From assembly GCA_022606425.2 (NCBI GenBank), contig JAHDVF020000751.1, positions 382,501 to 446,500 of the forward strand: 64,000 bases of DNA, written 5' to 3'. The notes under the pieces were generated by a model. That model was not told the DNA's origin. It was given only the letters and a program-made list of their open reading frames with translations, and searched no databases. Below, one piece after another: positions 11,082 to 22,140 of the stretch. The position numbers and the translations under genes are program-made. Within the stretch, counting starts at the first letter, position 1; each line of letters begins with the position of its first letter. Origin of the DNA: Lepidostoma basale (lineage: Eukaryota; Arthropoda; Insecta; Trichoptera; Lepidostomatidae).

Positions 11082-11478
11082 TTCTTCTTCTTCTTCTTCT
11101 TCCTCAGCCTTTTCCCGTTCACTCCTGGACAAAGACCTCCTCCATTCGCTTCCATGTCACTCTGTCTTGTGCAGACTGCATCCAGGTTATTCCGACGTGT
11201 CTGTTCAGATCATCCTTCCACCGTAGTTGCGGTCGCCCTGCACTTCTCTTTGCCGTCCACGGTCTCCAAGTTAGCAGTCTTCTTGTCCATTTTTCATCTG
11301 AGCTTCTGGCTACGTTACCTGCCCATTGCCATTTTAGAGTCGCCACCCGGTGGATGATGTCAGTGACCTGTGTTTTTTCTCTCACCGTATCGTTTCTGAC
11401 TCTGTCTCTTAGCTTATTCCTAACATGGCTCTTTGGGTCACTCGTAGCTTCTCGGCACTTTGTTTTAACCATCTTATA
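11082..11478 (-). mobile_element. RTE-type LINE 3' fragment (family B)
   Basis: The minus strand encodes LRDRVRNDTVREKTQVTDII, then LKWQWAGNVAR, then TRRLLTWRPWTAKRSAGR and a closing MQSAQDRVTWKRMEEVF. A (TTC)n tract at 11083-11102 is the reversed (GAA)n tail. It lies back to back with a plus-strand piece of the same family at 11480-11610, suggesting an inversion or two insertions. Confidence 0.8.
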
Positions 11479-11479
11479 G

Positions 11480-11610
11480 TTTCAAGTTTGGATTAAACTG
11501 GGCAGCTTTCGGAAACATGGGTTACATCCTTAATAACCGGAAAATACCGATCAACCTGAAACGAAAGGTCTATGAAGCCTGCGTTCTGCCATTTGGTAGT
11601 TATGGTTAAT
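11480..11610 (+). mobile_element. RTE family B fragment, opposite strand
   Basis: The plus strand shows NRKIPINLKRKVYEACVLPF, the block just upstream of the region found reversed next door. The same block is on the plus strand at 18940-19045. Confidence 0.7.
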
Positions 11611-11614
11611 ATTA

Positions 11615-12400
11615 TGCATGCTTAAATTTAAGTGTAGTCGCATGTTAACAATTTTTAGCGGCCATGATAATCACGTCATACGTCTAGCACTAGAATTTGA
11701 GACATAATGCTGAGGATGGAAGTGAAGATAGCGAAGAAGAAGAAAAAACACTGACAAAATGAAGTTATCAGTGGTAAGATCACATCTCGACGATCTAATA
11801 ATTTTTTTTGACTATTCGTCAGATAACGAAGTTCAAATATATTATACGCATTTTTCGTAATTTTAGAGAGTTGATTATAAAAATAACAGCAAACAAAATT
11901 TGATTCCTTTTTCAAAGCAGGATTACCTAAAGCAAGCACGTCGATATCAAATAGCAACGCCACTTCACGATCAGTATCCGAAGATAATAAACAGATTTTT
12001 TGTTGTGTTTTTATTGTATCTAAATACAATACTTTTTTTTAAAGTCACTGTTCAATAAAGAATAAATGAGATGTATTGTATTTGATGCGGCCCACTCATT
12101 AGCACTGCGAATCGAAAGCGTGTGGAAATAGCGTGTACTTTTAATTCCAAACCACCCCTGTCTAGTGTACGATACAGGGCCGGGGGTAGTTACGGTTGGG
12201 AGGGTAGGGCTGGGAGCTGGAAGCTCGGAATTGAGTTCAAGTAGTGCCAACTTTTTGTAACTCCAGTTGCACTCGTTAGTCTAAATATAACTCCGGTGCA
12301 ACCACACTCGCCGTATGCTAGGAAGGGAAAACGGGTAACTCACTTTTATAATTAAATATGGTGATTGACATTTTAAAACAATCTTTAAACACAACTTTAA
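11615..12400. other. Unassigned stretch
   Basis: Open frames of 117 and 76 codons on the minus strand lack recognisable domains. A GC-richer patch at 12070-12250 is unlike its surroundings but gave no identifiable product. Confidence 0.4.
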
Positions 12401-12401
12401 T

Positions 12402-13262
12402 TGTATCTCAATAGAGACGAAGATGCAAATTGGAAATTGAATATGGTTGATCAAGGTTTTTACAGGACTTATGACCTGTCATTGGTTGGGTTAAGCGCAC
12501 GCTTTATGTAATTACAACATTCCCCATTCCACCTTTTTCTTTATGACCATGTAAGACAAATTTTTGGAAGTTGTATATATGTTACAAATCATGGCTAACT
12601 TCACATGTCAGTTTCAATATGCCATCTATGAAGATTTTGATTACATATGTTAATCTTTTTAAGATTAATCTATATAATCCACATACTAACGCCATCTATG
12701 GAGATTAATTTTTAGAATTTAGCAGAACTACTTTATTAACACAATGTGAAGGCTATCGCCATTAGCGCATTGTTAGAACCCGCCTGAGATGTCACTCCTA
12801 TCTATATGCCAAAGAAATTGACCAGAATGATTACAATATTTTTTGTGAATGTATACAAGTATTTTGATTGTATCTGGGATCGGTCATATCATATGACGGA
12901 TCAATAGAAGCGGACATAAACAATCGAACGCTGACTGGAATTCTGTGTGATCCGAAAATGTCAATAATAACAAAGGGCAAGATTTATAAAACAGCTATCT
13001 GGCCAGCGATACAGCTCTACGGAAGCGAAGTATGGCCAGCTAAAAAGATACATGAACAAAAACTCCAAACAACAGAAATGCGCATGCTACGGTGATCGGG
13101 AGAAGTCACATTTAAAGACGCGGAGGGCGGAATGGGGAATGTTGTTAAACATAAAGCGATCGCTCAACCCAACTAATGACAGGTCATAAGTCCTGTAAAC
13201 GCCTCGGCCACCACATTCTGTTCCCAGAAAACAATTTACACCTTCCTCTCTATTGAGATACA
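12402..13262. mobile_element. MITE family M1 copy interrupted by an RTE piece
   Basis: The left end starts TAATTGTATCTCAATAGAG and the right end is its reverse complement near 13245-13265. An RTE-type fragment (12850-13100) separates the two halves, making this the longest M1 copy. Confidence 0.7.
12850..13100 (+). mobile_element. RTE-type LINE fragment
   Basis: The plus strand encodes YLGSVISYDGSIEADI, then KGKIYKTAIWPAIQLYGSEV and TTEMRMLR before a stop. This is the 'YLGS..I..DG' and 'GSE.W' region downstream of the reverse transcriptase fingers/palm. Neither end is complete. Confidence 0.75.
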
Positions 13263-13410
13263 ATTAATCCTTGTAAAAAATATTGTTAAATATCTTTAAA
13301 ATCATGAATAATACAAGTGAATTAATACTTCTTTTGGCTCTCTAGACAATGCTTATTAAAATGTTATGATTTATATTCTTAATATAAGAGTACAAAAAAC
13401 TATTTATATA

Positions 13411-14528
13411 TGAGGCAGTCAAAGCAAAATTGGACTAACCCCATTTACTATAGATTTGAGTAATGGCGCATTTTAGAAATTATCAAATTTAATCTCTTTG
13501 TGTTACGTAAATTTTACAACAAATACTAATTGTAAAGAAAGATTCTTGGTAAAAAAGATAAGTTAATTTTAATGTAGATCCGTTTTTGGCCAAAAAATTA
13601 ATAAATACCTCTTTTTTGGTGACTTGGTCCACTATTGCGTTGAAGTGTTATTATGTTTAGTCCATTTTTTTATTAGGATAGAAGAAAAGTGAAATGAAAT
13701 TTAAGGTATATAGAAAATATATCTATTATAATTTTAATCCCTTTCGGAATCAGACACGTCTATTACATCTGACTGAATATTATTGGTCTTCAAATTGTTA
13801 TAAAAATGGTGGAAAATTGGCGGTACGAAGCCAAGAAGGAAATTAAATCCTTCTTCTTCATCGCTGTGATAATATTTCCTTGTGGATGCAATGCATCTAG
13901 AGTAGTGATTGAGACTGACAATCTTTTTGAAATATCCACTATGGAGAAAATCACTTCAATGTTGTTTGAGTATTTGAAATATATTTTAAATGGTTCGGTT
14001 TTTGTATACCTCAACCACTGTATTTTCAACCACTCTACTTTGGATCCATCAAGTGAGACCTTTCTATTTACTATGTTACTCTCCAATTTAATTGTTGAAT
14101 AAAAATTATCCCTTTCCATTGAGATTACTTTAAATTGATTACTTTTCCTGGCTGATTGTATTACTTGAATCCAGTGTTCCGGATTGTAAATATCTAGAAA
14201 TAAATATTTTTCTTTTTCAATTAAACCTGATCACATGGTAGATAGGAATTCACTAAAAATTTGTAGTCAATGTCATTCACCAAATAATCAGAATTGGACA
14301 CAATATACATGAACTTCATTTTCGGCACTAATACTTTGGACTGACCACTATGGTCCACTTTTGCATTGAGAATATTTTTAAATATTTAAATGCAAAAACA
14401 AAAAAAAAACACTTCCATCTGTTCAAAGAATATTGTTGAAACTAAGTTTTTTCCGTTCTTGAATCGAAGAAACAAATGTTTTAGACACATTCCCATGTGG
14501 GTTAGTCCACTTTTCCTTTGAATGCCTC
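13411..14528 (-). mobile_element. 1.1 kb TIR DNA transposon with transposase remnant
   Basis: The termini TGAGGCAGTCAAAGCAAAAT and its diverged reverse complement bound the element. The motif GGACTAAC or its complement recurs just inside both ends. A minus-strand frame at 13790-14119 (109 codons) contains VEWLKIQWLRYTKTEPFKIY and ends in a KKKDLISFL-like stretch. This resembles C-terminal parts of a poorly characterised group of insect DDE transposases, but I cannot name the superfamily. An antisense frame at 13806-14102 is a shadow. Confidence 0.6.
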
Positions 14529-14544
14529 ATATGTATCTTCTTCT

Positions 14545-14820
14545 CAGTCGTATTCCTCATGATTGAGGGTCGTGTCCATCCTGTAAACTATTGACCATGG
14601 CACGTCATGCGCTTCTGTCACCCGTCAGTCTCCAGGCTGCAGCTAATGTGAGACCAGTCAGATCCCTGATTTGATCGGACCAGCTGCTCGATGGTCGTAC
14701 TTGTGGTCGCCTTCCCTCCACTTTGCCCATGATGATGAGCTTTTCAAGGTTGTCCTGATCTCTCCGGGCTATGTGTCCAAAATATCTCAGCACTCTTGAT
14801 ACCCTGCTGGTCAATGATTG
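14545..14820 (-). mobile_element. RTE-type LINE 3' fragment (family D)
   Basis: The minus strand carries SRVLRYFGHIARRDQDNLEK, LIIMGKVEGRR, and a SSSWSDQIRDLTGLTL tail. This is the same family as 63485-63910 (LGHVLR and LMGKVEGRRG). It is truncated at both ends. Confidence 0.75.
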
Positions 14821-15404
14821 ACTGGTTCGTTAGTCTTGCCAATATGTATGTTCCAGATAAATGTTAAAGAAAAAATATTAAAATTAACTTTTGATAAAAA
14901 CTAGAATCAAAAGACTTTAAAGCTAGTATTTTATATTGCTTTTATTTTTATTTGCATTAAAATGAGCATATAAAAAATACTTTTACTTCCGTTGAAATAA
15001 GCAAATGAGAGTCTGCACAAAAATAGGGGTTGAATTTCTAAACTTAATGCTGCCTTGTGTTAACGTATTCAGATCCCCTTTTTTTTCGATTTCTCTCCAG
15101 ATTGGTTTAAAATAAGTTATTACTTACTACTTAAAAGAGAAATTACATTATTACACGAATAAAAATATACCTGCTTACCTAAAATAAACGTGCTTGGATA
15201 ACATTTCGTGCATCTATAGATTCAATATTTATATATAGTAGAGGTTGTAATATTATACAGCTTCATTATTATAATACTTAAGTATACTGTTTGGTGTTAT
15301 TTATCGTCTGAAAGAAATATTGGTTCAAAATTGTAAAATACCTTTGGGTCAACTGTATGAAACGCTGATAGAACCACAGCTTATAGTGCCGACTCTGCTA
15401 CTTC

Positions 15405-15736
15405 TTCATCTTCTTCTTCAGCCTGTATTGACCGTCCACTCCTGGACGTAGGCCTCCTCTCGCATTTTCCATTCTCTTCTATCCTGAGCGATCCGCATCC
15501 AGGCACTCCGGACATCGTCGCGCCAACGCAACTGTGGGCGCCCAACTCCACGTTTTGTCGTCCTTGGCCACCAGCACAGCAGTCGCCTTGTCCACTTTTC
15601 ATCTGGATCGCGAGCGACATGTCCCGCCCATCGCCACTTGAGGGTTGCGGCCATCTTCATAACATCGGAAACCTTTGTCCTGACTCTTATGTCCTCATTT
15701 CTGAGTCTGTCCCGTAAACTGATACCCAACATGACT
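15405..15736 (-). mobile_element. RTE family B insertion next to a KChIP-like exon
   Basis: The minus strand reads MLGISLRDRLRN, then LKWRWAGHVARDPDEKW, TRRLLCWWPRTTKRGVGR and EEAYVQEWTVNTG. It is a rather young-looking copy, open for most of its length, in the intron about 75 bp upstream of the splice acceptor at 15809-15810 and antisense to the host gene. Confidence 0.8.
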
Positions 15737-15810
15737 TCGTTACAGGACACCACAAATGTTATTTTGTTAATAAAAGCCAACAATGACAAAGTTAATGTTT
15801 TCAATTTCAG

Positions 15811-16023
15811 GAGTTTCTCTGTATCCTCTCTCGCGTGTCCCGTGGGAGCACCCAGGATAAGCTGCAGTGGGTGTTTGCCCTTTACGACGTGGACGGAGAC
15901 GGTCTCATCACGAAGACGGAGATGACTGACGTGGTCACCTCAATATATGAGATGCTGGGCAGATCCACAGCGCCCTCGGTCCAGGCCACCACGGCCCGAG
16001 AGCACGTGGAAAGGATATTTCAC
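15811..16023 (+). CDS. KChIP/neuronal-calcium-sensor-like EF-hand protein, internal exon
   Basis: A 213-bp, 71-codon phase-0 exon bounded by TTTCAG and GTGAGT. It encodes EFLCILSRVSRGSTQDKLQW, then an EF-hand loop DVDGDGLITKTE with acidic residues at loop positions 1, 3, 5 and 12, then SIYEMLGR and EHVERIF. The order (EFL, KLxWxFxLYD, EF-hand 3, SIYxMxGR, EHVExxF) is that of Kv-channel-interacting proteins, which are myristoylated or palmitoylated calcium sensors that modulate A-type potassium channels. Exons for the N-terminus and EF-hands 1-2 were not found and probably lie before the window. The exon is markedly GC-richer than its flanks, as expected of conserved coding sequence. Another neuronal calcium sensor subfamily is possible. 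Confidence 0.85.
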
Positions 16024-16089
16024 GTGAGTATTCTTCTTACCCACTTAAGGCTATTAAGTGGTGTTTTAAATTTAATTACTATGTGGGGT

Positions 16090-16605
16090 TAACAAACCAT
16101 GCAGGACAAAGCTCAAAAACATGATACCACACGAGTGGAGGCAATGAACTTAGACTGCTGTACTAGCATATTGCAATGGTGAAATACATTGCATGGACAA
16201 TCAGAACACCTGACACAATAGATTCTCAGCCTAACGAAGCCGATGACCGAAAGGGGATCGTGTGCAAAAAAATGATGAATCAGGGCCCGGGTTCATACAC
16301 AAAGGTAACTAGAGGTTGTCAGGTAGAATAGGAACAAAGGAAGCAAAACATATACTTGCATTATTTACTTGTATTATTATTATTATCATATTTTTGTTAA
16401 TTTTTATACTATTACCTTAGTGAGTATTATCTTGATTTTAGTTTAGTTAAATCTCGTTTTATAAGTCTATAATGTTAACTCTGTTCATTCATTTATATTT
16501 GTGGTAACATGTAATTGGCCATATTTGTGTACTTCTTTGTGTATTTTATATATATATATACTTATTCGCTGTTTGTTAACCTAAAATAAATAAATATAAA
16601 AACCG
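16090..16605 (+). repeat. Possible LINE 3' end in the intron
   Basis: A stretch with GGCCCGGGTTCATACACAAA in the middle and a CTAAAATAAATAAATAT end. The terminal A-rich repeats suggest the 3' untranslated end of a LINE of the CR1/jockey kind, but no coding is left to confirm this. Confidence 0.3.
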
Positions 16606-16950
16606 TACAGCCAACCACTCTACACGTCAGTCCTTATTACGACTCCTAGCCGACACGAGTCTACGTTATCGAGTCAACGTTATCGAGTCTACGTCACGAG
16701 GGATCTCGGACTCTCTCCCGCCGATCTACAAATCCACTTCTTTTCAGCTGACCGACACTACCGCCCAGCGTAACATCGTCCTCAGCTGCTCGCCGTCCGG
16801 ACTCCACCCCGCTTCTGTCTACACCCCGCTAAGTTACGCCGACGTCCATCCCGCTCCATCACGAGTTCCCATTAATATATCGATACTTGCGATCGAAAAT
16901 AAACATTGATACTTCTACCGTCTTTCAACCCTCTCCAACTCCCCAAAACT
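16606..16950. other. GC-rich patch of unknown origin
   Basis: The repeated motif ACGTTATCGAGTC and a pyrimidine-rich tract stand out from the AT-rich neighbourhood. No open reading frame or splice-site pair identifies it. It could be part of an LTR element because it ends near AATAAACATTG, but no partner repeat was found. Confidence 0.3.
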
Positions 16951-16989
16951 ACGTTAACTGTTAAATTTACAACACTGTTATAATATCAC

Positions 16990-17515
16990 TAACTAACTAA
17001 CTAACAAACTGACCATCACGCCGTCTCCCCGGAGGGGTAGGCAGAGAGGAAGGATCGCCACACCGTTTTGTCCTGGCATACCTCTGTCTAGCTTCCTCCA
17101 CATTCATATATCGTAACAAGCATGATTGTCGATTCTTCCGACTTCGAATATGGCCGCCTTTCAGTATTTGATTAAATTGGCTATGCCATGCTTTCCTTGG
17201 TCTTCCACGACTTCTCTTCCCACTCACATATGTATACAACATTTTAACCATTCGTCTCTCGTCCATTCGTTCCATATGTTTAAACCATCTCCCTTAGTGA
17301 CCTCATTTCTACGGCATTTATCTTACTTTCATCCTTCTTCTGCCAACTCCGAGCTTCACTTCCATACATAAGGGTCGGTACTAGAACTCCATTGTGCACT
17401 GCCATCTTGGCTTCAGTCGATATATTTCTATTTGCGGTAATGACTTTGAGTGCACCATTTATTTTGTTTCCAGCTCCAACCCTTCTTCCGATATCTTTCT
17501 CCATTTTTCCATCTC
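16990..17515 (-). mobile_element. RTE-type LINE 3' fragment (family A)
   Basis: The minus strand shows VLVPTLMYGSEARSWQKKDE, then MERMDERRMVKMLYTYVSGK and CMNVEE-like variants, ending at a TAAC tail at about 16990-17005. An inner deletion joins SLREMV directly to later parts. It is flanked by inverted copies of a 32-bp sequence (16955-16986 and 17516-17548). Confidence 0.8.
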
Positions 17516-17549
17516 ATATTATAACAGTGTTTTAAATTTTACAGTTAAT

Positions 17550-18030
17550 CATGTTGAAGTATCATAGTGTTTCGACCAAAACAATGGACTATGAAATACT
17601 TTGTTTCGTTAACATTTTCCAAAATGTAGCTTTCGTATCAAAAGCAGTGAATTTCTTTGGATAAACGGTGTCTTTAGATATTTGTTTTATCTTCCCGCTA
17701 TTTTACGAGTACCTACTTTTAGAACGGCAAGTAATCCTAGTTAATTTTCAGTTCTTATTTAGGTACTACATAAAAAAATTGATGATATATTTGAAGTAGT
17801 ATCAGAGAAAGCAATAAAACATATTTTAGCTTTCCCTTTATACAACTGCCTTGGCAGTTAGCCAGAAGATCGCTTCTTGCGCCAGAATATCAGACAGAAT
17901 GGCAACAAAAGTCGTTTGTTTGACCTTGGAGAGGCTTTCACTTTCGGAACATGCTCGTACAATCGACTTGCGAAGGGTTAATGACGCATGACTGATTGAG
18001 GGTTGAACTTCCCGTCCTAAAAAATTAGTA
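17550..18030. other. Unassigned stretch of the intron
   Basis: No gene or repeat recognised apart from AT-rich low-complexity sequence. Confidence 0.4.
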
Positions 18031-18890
18031 TGGCGCTACATTATATATCCTACTTATATGCATACCAGCATAGCAGAAGTAGCGAGTGATACGGGACCCA
18101 CGTTTCTGGAGGCCTCATGCAACGCCATCTTGAAAGTATTTAACAGGCCGTAAGCGCCATTAACAATATTTGCAACATGGAGATTTGTGGGGCCGTATGT
18201 ATCGCCATCTCGGTATTGGAATCCGCGAAGTTACTATGTGTCTTTAAACGCTACAAGGTCTAAACACGCTACAAGGCCTGTACTATTTGGGGAAATTACG
18301 TCATGTTCTCACTTCCAAAATACCACAATGCCTCAAGACTAAAGTTTTCAACCAGTGCGTTTTGCTAGTCATGACGTACGGAGCCGAGACGTGGACATTG
18401 ATAAAAAGTCTAGTCTACAGATTCAAGGTTGCCCAGCGCGCCATGGAAAGAGCCATGCTTGGAATAACCTTGAGGGACAGATTTAGAAACGAATTTATTC
18501 GACAACAAACCAAGGTGACTGAGGTGGCTCTACGGATAGGCGGGCTGAAGTGACGGTGGGCTGGCCATATCTGTCGGAGAACCGACAGCCGATGGGGAAG
18601 ACGGGTTCTGGAGTGGAGACCGCGTACAGGATTCCGTAGAGTTAGACGTCCTTCTGCCCACTGGACCGACGATCTGAAGAAAATTGCTGGATATGGATGG
18701 ATGGGGGCGGCAATGGATAGGGGGCGGTGGCGGGCTTTGGGAGAGGCCTACATTCAGCAGTAGATGACAGACGGCTGATGATGTCTATGTGTCTCGTGCC
18801 GTGATCTCATTTTATTTCGATAATAAATGTGAAATTAATGTAACATACGATTTCGAATATGTATTATTAGTCCTTATATACGTGTTTGGT
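18030..18890. mobile_element. Foldback element F1 split by an RTE copy
   Basis: The left part (about 18105-18250, containing AACGCCATCTTGAAAG and AACAGGCCGTAAGCGCCA) and the right part (18785-18890, containing CTCATTTTATTTCGAT) match the contiguous copies at 25700-26390 and 39743-40574. The RTE family B copy at 18270-18775 inserted into it. Confidence 0.6.
18270..18780 (+). mobile_element. RTE-type LINE 3' fragment (family B)
   Basis: The plus strand encodes CLKTKVFNQCVLLVMTYGAE, TWTLIKSL, AQRAMERAMLGITLRDRFRN, then after a stop the 'WAGHICRR' region, WRPRTGFRRVRRP and MGAAMDRGRWRALGEAYIQQ. This is the reverse-transcriptase C-terminal region that is often mis-annotated in insects as craniofacial-development-like protein. 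One stop codon interrupts it. Confidence 0.85.
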
Positions 18891-18924
18891 TATGGCCGAG
18901 ATAACCAAACCACAGAGCTAAAAA

Positions 18925-19482
18925 GAAGAATTGGACTAAGCTGGGCAGCTTTCGGAAATATGTGTTACGTCCTTCAAAACCGGAAAATACCGATCAACCT
19001 GAAACGAAAAGTCTATGAAGCCTGCGTTCTGCCAGTTGGTACTTAAGGCCTTGAAACTATTACATTGTCCAAAAAAAGTGCCGAGAAAAAACGAGTGACC
19101 CAAAGAGCCATGGAAAGAGCCATGTTAGGAATAAGCCTAAGAGTCAGAAACGATATGGTGAGAGAAAAAACAAAGGTCACTGACATCGTACACCGAGTGG
19201 CGACTCTAAAATGGCAATGAGCAGGTCACGTAGCCAGAAGTTCAGATGAAAAATGGACAAAAGACTGCTGACTTGGAGACCGCGGACGGCAAAGAGAAGT
19301 GCAGGGCGACCGCAACTACGGTGTAAGGATTATCTGAACAGACACGTCGGAATAACCTGGATGCAGTCTGCACGGGACAGAGCGACATGGAAGCGAATGG
19401 AGGAGGCCTTTGTCCAGAAGTGGACGGGAATAGGCCGAGGAAGAAGAAGAAGAAGAAGAAGAAGAAGAAGAAGAAGAAGATA
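18925..19482 (+). mobile_element. RTE-type LINE 3' end (family B) with (GAA)n tail
   Basis: The plus strand carries LSWAAFGNMCYVLQNRKIPI, AQRAMERAMLGISLRVRN-like and WRPRTAKRSAGRPQLRCKD, then MQSARDRATWKRMEEAFVQK before a (GAA)n/AAGAAG run of about 45 bp at 19438-19482. The long clean tail suggests a relatively recent insertion, although two stops interrupt the frame. Confidence 0.85.
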
Positions 19483-19689
19483 TACTCGTACGTGTTACAA
19501 AATTTTTAATATGATATTATTCATTTGAGTTTCCGCATGTGTTGAATTCACGTGAAAATACACATGACGATAGACTAGCTACCTATCACATGTCATGAGA
19601 GTTAAAAGCTTTAATAATTGTAAACAAAAATTGAGTTTAAATAACCTGTTGTTAAAAATATGGAAAGCAACTCACACCAAACTCAGATA

Positions 19690-19985
19690 AAGTGTTAAAA
19701 CGTAACTTATTCTTCTGGTGCCGTGTTAGGTCCCCCCAACGTTGGCGAGCAGTGCTCCAAAAGCATCTCTGTCCTGCGCTACTTGGAACAGTTTCTTAAC
19801 TCTGCTCATTCCTGTCCATTTTCTTATATTTAGCAGCCAGGGCAACTGCCTTTTGCCAACTCCCGACGTCCCTCCACTTTACCCAATAATGTATCTCTTT
19901 TTTCCCATGATTATCAGCTGAAAGATATGATATCTTTCTCCCCTTAGGACATGACCCAAATATGAGACCTTTCTAACCTTCAAAC
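19690..19985 (-). mobile_element. RTE-type LINE 3' fragment (family D)
   Basis: This is the reverse complement of the 63485-63910 copy: the GTTGGCGAGCAGTGCTCCAA stretch answers that copy's ending NVGET, and ACGTCCCTCCACTTTACCCA its KVEGR. Frame heavily broken. Confidence 0.7.
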
Positions 19986-20521
19986 TCCACGCGCGAGAGA
20001 TGGAAACTGGAGAAGGAATATCAAAGAAGAGACATCCACATCACAGATCTCCCAGCCATCCTCCGCAACAAAGATACACTCTGCAGATTCGTGGACTTCG
20101 CAACCACGGTGGTGGATCGGTTGCGAGAAACAAACAAATATCATGTGGTTTTTTTACAGGTACGTCGCGTCCCGACTGAGGTTTTCCATGGTTCCCTCAG
20201 TTGTAAGGCAAATTTCGGGATGCTTATTAGCTGTCCATGGAATCCTATATACAGGAACTCCACTTCTATTTTCATATTCTTTCTTCTAACCCCTCTAAAT
20301 TCTTTCTTACTTCTTTTTGGCAATCTCTGCCACCCTAAAGCTATATTACTTCGCAGAACTCCAAATTAAAAAAGTCCACACCGCCCTGACAAATAAAATG
20401 CAGGGCATCAAATAAAATATTCAACTCAAAGATAACAGATCTCTATTGGCTCCGGCTCTCTGTAGTACGTCTGCATTATTGACACTGAGTTTATATTAAG
20501 TTGTTATTATTACTTTTGCAG

Positions 20522-20632
20522 TTGATCGACACCGACCAGGATGGGTGCGTGTCACTTGACGAGCTGAGCAGATGGTGCAACAGGGACGATAGGGTTATGC
20601 AGGGATTCGACACCCTCGACACCATATTGTGA
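20522..20632 (+). CDS. KChIP-like EF-hand protein, last coding exon
   Basis: After TTTTGCAG the frame continues in phase from the exon at 15811-16023. It encodes LIDTDQDGCVSLDELSRWCN and then VMQGFDTLDTIL followed by a stop (TGA, 20630-20632). DTDQDGCVSLDE is a complete EF-hand 4 loop with D at positions 1, 3 and 5, G6 and E12. The C-terminal 'RVMQGFDTLDTIL' corresponds to the KChIP ending. Together the two exons give 107 residues of the C-terminal half of the protein. The exon runs on past the stop to about 20667, where CAG/GTAATT could be a donor. Confidence 0.85.
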   Translation: MIDTDQDGCVSLDELSRWCNRDDRVMQGFDTLDTIL

Positions 20633-20704
20633 TCCACAGTGCGCGCGCCATCAAGCGACGCGCGCAGGTAATTATTTAAAAAAAGACTTGGTTATAAAAA
20701 ATCT

Positions 20705-21205
20705 TCTCTTCTTATTATTATTCTTAGTGTAGGCCTAGTGGCCTGTTTCTTAAGAGGAATTGGCCTCCTGCGAAGTCGACTCCCAGCTGTCGATCCATCT
20801 CTTTGGTGGTCTGCCCGGGGGTCGTCTACCTTGGGGCTGGCCGTGTAACACAATGAAAGGGAATCTGAATGGATCCATTCTCCTCACGTGTGCATACCAG
20901 CATCTTCTTCTTTGCCTTCCCCACCTAACGACGTCCTCGATCTCGTATATCTCCCTTATCCGTGTATTTCTTATCCTCTCTTGCAGTGTCTTGCCAGATA
21001 TATTCTGAGCGTCTTCATTTCTGACACTCTGAGCGCGTTTTTTGTGATTGTTGTGTCCGCCCTGCACTCGATCCCATATGTTACGATAGATTTCTTACAA
21101 ATCTCATAAATTCTCACTTTGCTGCTGATCTTCGTGTCAGGGTTTTTCCAAATTGAATTCTTCAAGCATCCTGAAATGACCGCAGCCTTGTTTACTTGCC
21201 CCATC
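20705..21205 (-). mobile_element. RTE-type LINE 3' fragment (family C)
   Basis: The minus strand carries TKISSKVRIYEICKKSIVTY, GIECRADTTI, then SGKTLQERIRNTRIREIYEI, RWGRQRRRCWYAHVRRMD and GRRPPGRPPKRWIDSW. A frameshift lies near 20990-21020. It sits in the UTR intron of the calcium-sensor gene. Confidence 0.8.
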
Positions 21206-21209
21206 CGTT

Positions 21210-22140
21210 TTCCTACATAAGTCCACACCCAGATATCAATTTTTTTTTATCTATATTTAAGATTTGTATGTAACTAAACCCAGATCCCCATGAAATAAAC
21301 GCGAGAATTTCTTCATCTTTCCGTAAGATATGAGAGCATTTCAAGACAATGGGAGGTTTATTAATTTGGGCCAGAAATCTGTGGAATCTTTTGAAATTAA
21401 TTCTATTTTCATTTGAGTTCGGCACCATTCTATTTTATTTATAAAATATTGGGTTTTCCATAAAATAATATATAAGTTATTAGAAATATGTAATATTAAT
21501 ATCTCTGTTAAATTTTAAACGTAAAATATGAAATAAAATAAATTAATGAATTTGAATCATTTGTAAACAATTTGTAAGAAGATGTTTTTTTAGATACACT
21601 TCATTTCGTCCTACCTCAAATAACTTATTTTTGATTTATATAATATCATTTAGTATCCCCTAATTATGTAAATACTTTCCTTATTATTTGGGTAGGTCCA
21701 GAAACACTTTCCAATATTTCTGGACTTACCCAAATAATTATTTGTTAAAGTCACATATATTTTCGTTAATTACCATAATTATTCTGCTCCATTTACTAAT
21801 GTACGAGTATATCAGCAACGAGCTGAAATTTCGTCACATTTGATAATGCCTTAGAAGGGCAAAACATGTCATTCCCATAAAATTTCTGGAAAACTTACGT
21901 TTTCATTCGTATTAATTAATAAATTAGCAAATTAAAAACGAAATACGGACAATTTGAAACCAATACAATCGTAGAAGTTCATAATAACCATTAATCGTAG
22001 GATTTCTGTAACATCATTAGATTGTTGCGCCTGTTTACACACAACATATTTACACTAATGCTAGTTGTATAGTGTGAAACAAAGCGCAATCACAAATTAA
22101 TAAAGTTTTTTTGGCATTAATAACAAATGTTATGTTTCAG
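21210..22140. other. Unassigned AT-rich intron sequence
   Basis: A short inverted pair (GGTCCAGAAACACTTTCC-like near 21693 and GTGTTTCTGGACTT-like around 21715) is present. No gene or transposon was recognised. Confidence 0.4.

Larger units (their letters stand above)
16024..20521 (+). other. Intron of the KChIP-like gene
   Basis: This begins GTGAGT and ends TTTTGCAG, joining phase-0 exons. It is about 4.5 kb and consists largely of RTE fragments, a foldback element and a GC-rich patch of unknown origin. Confidence 0.75.

Noticed and set aside
13806..14102. 98-codon plus-strand frame as a protein gene
   Set aside because: It is antisense to the better transposase-like frame inside a TIR-bounded element.
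16606..16950. A long terminal repeat of an LTR retrotransposon
   Set aside because: There is GC-rich sequence ending near AATAAA, but no second copy, primer binding site or TG/CA borders were found, so it is left unassigned.
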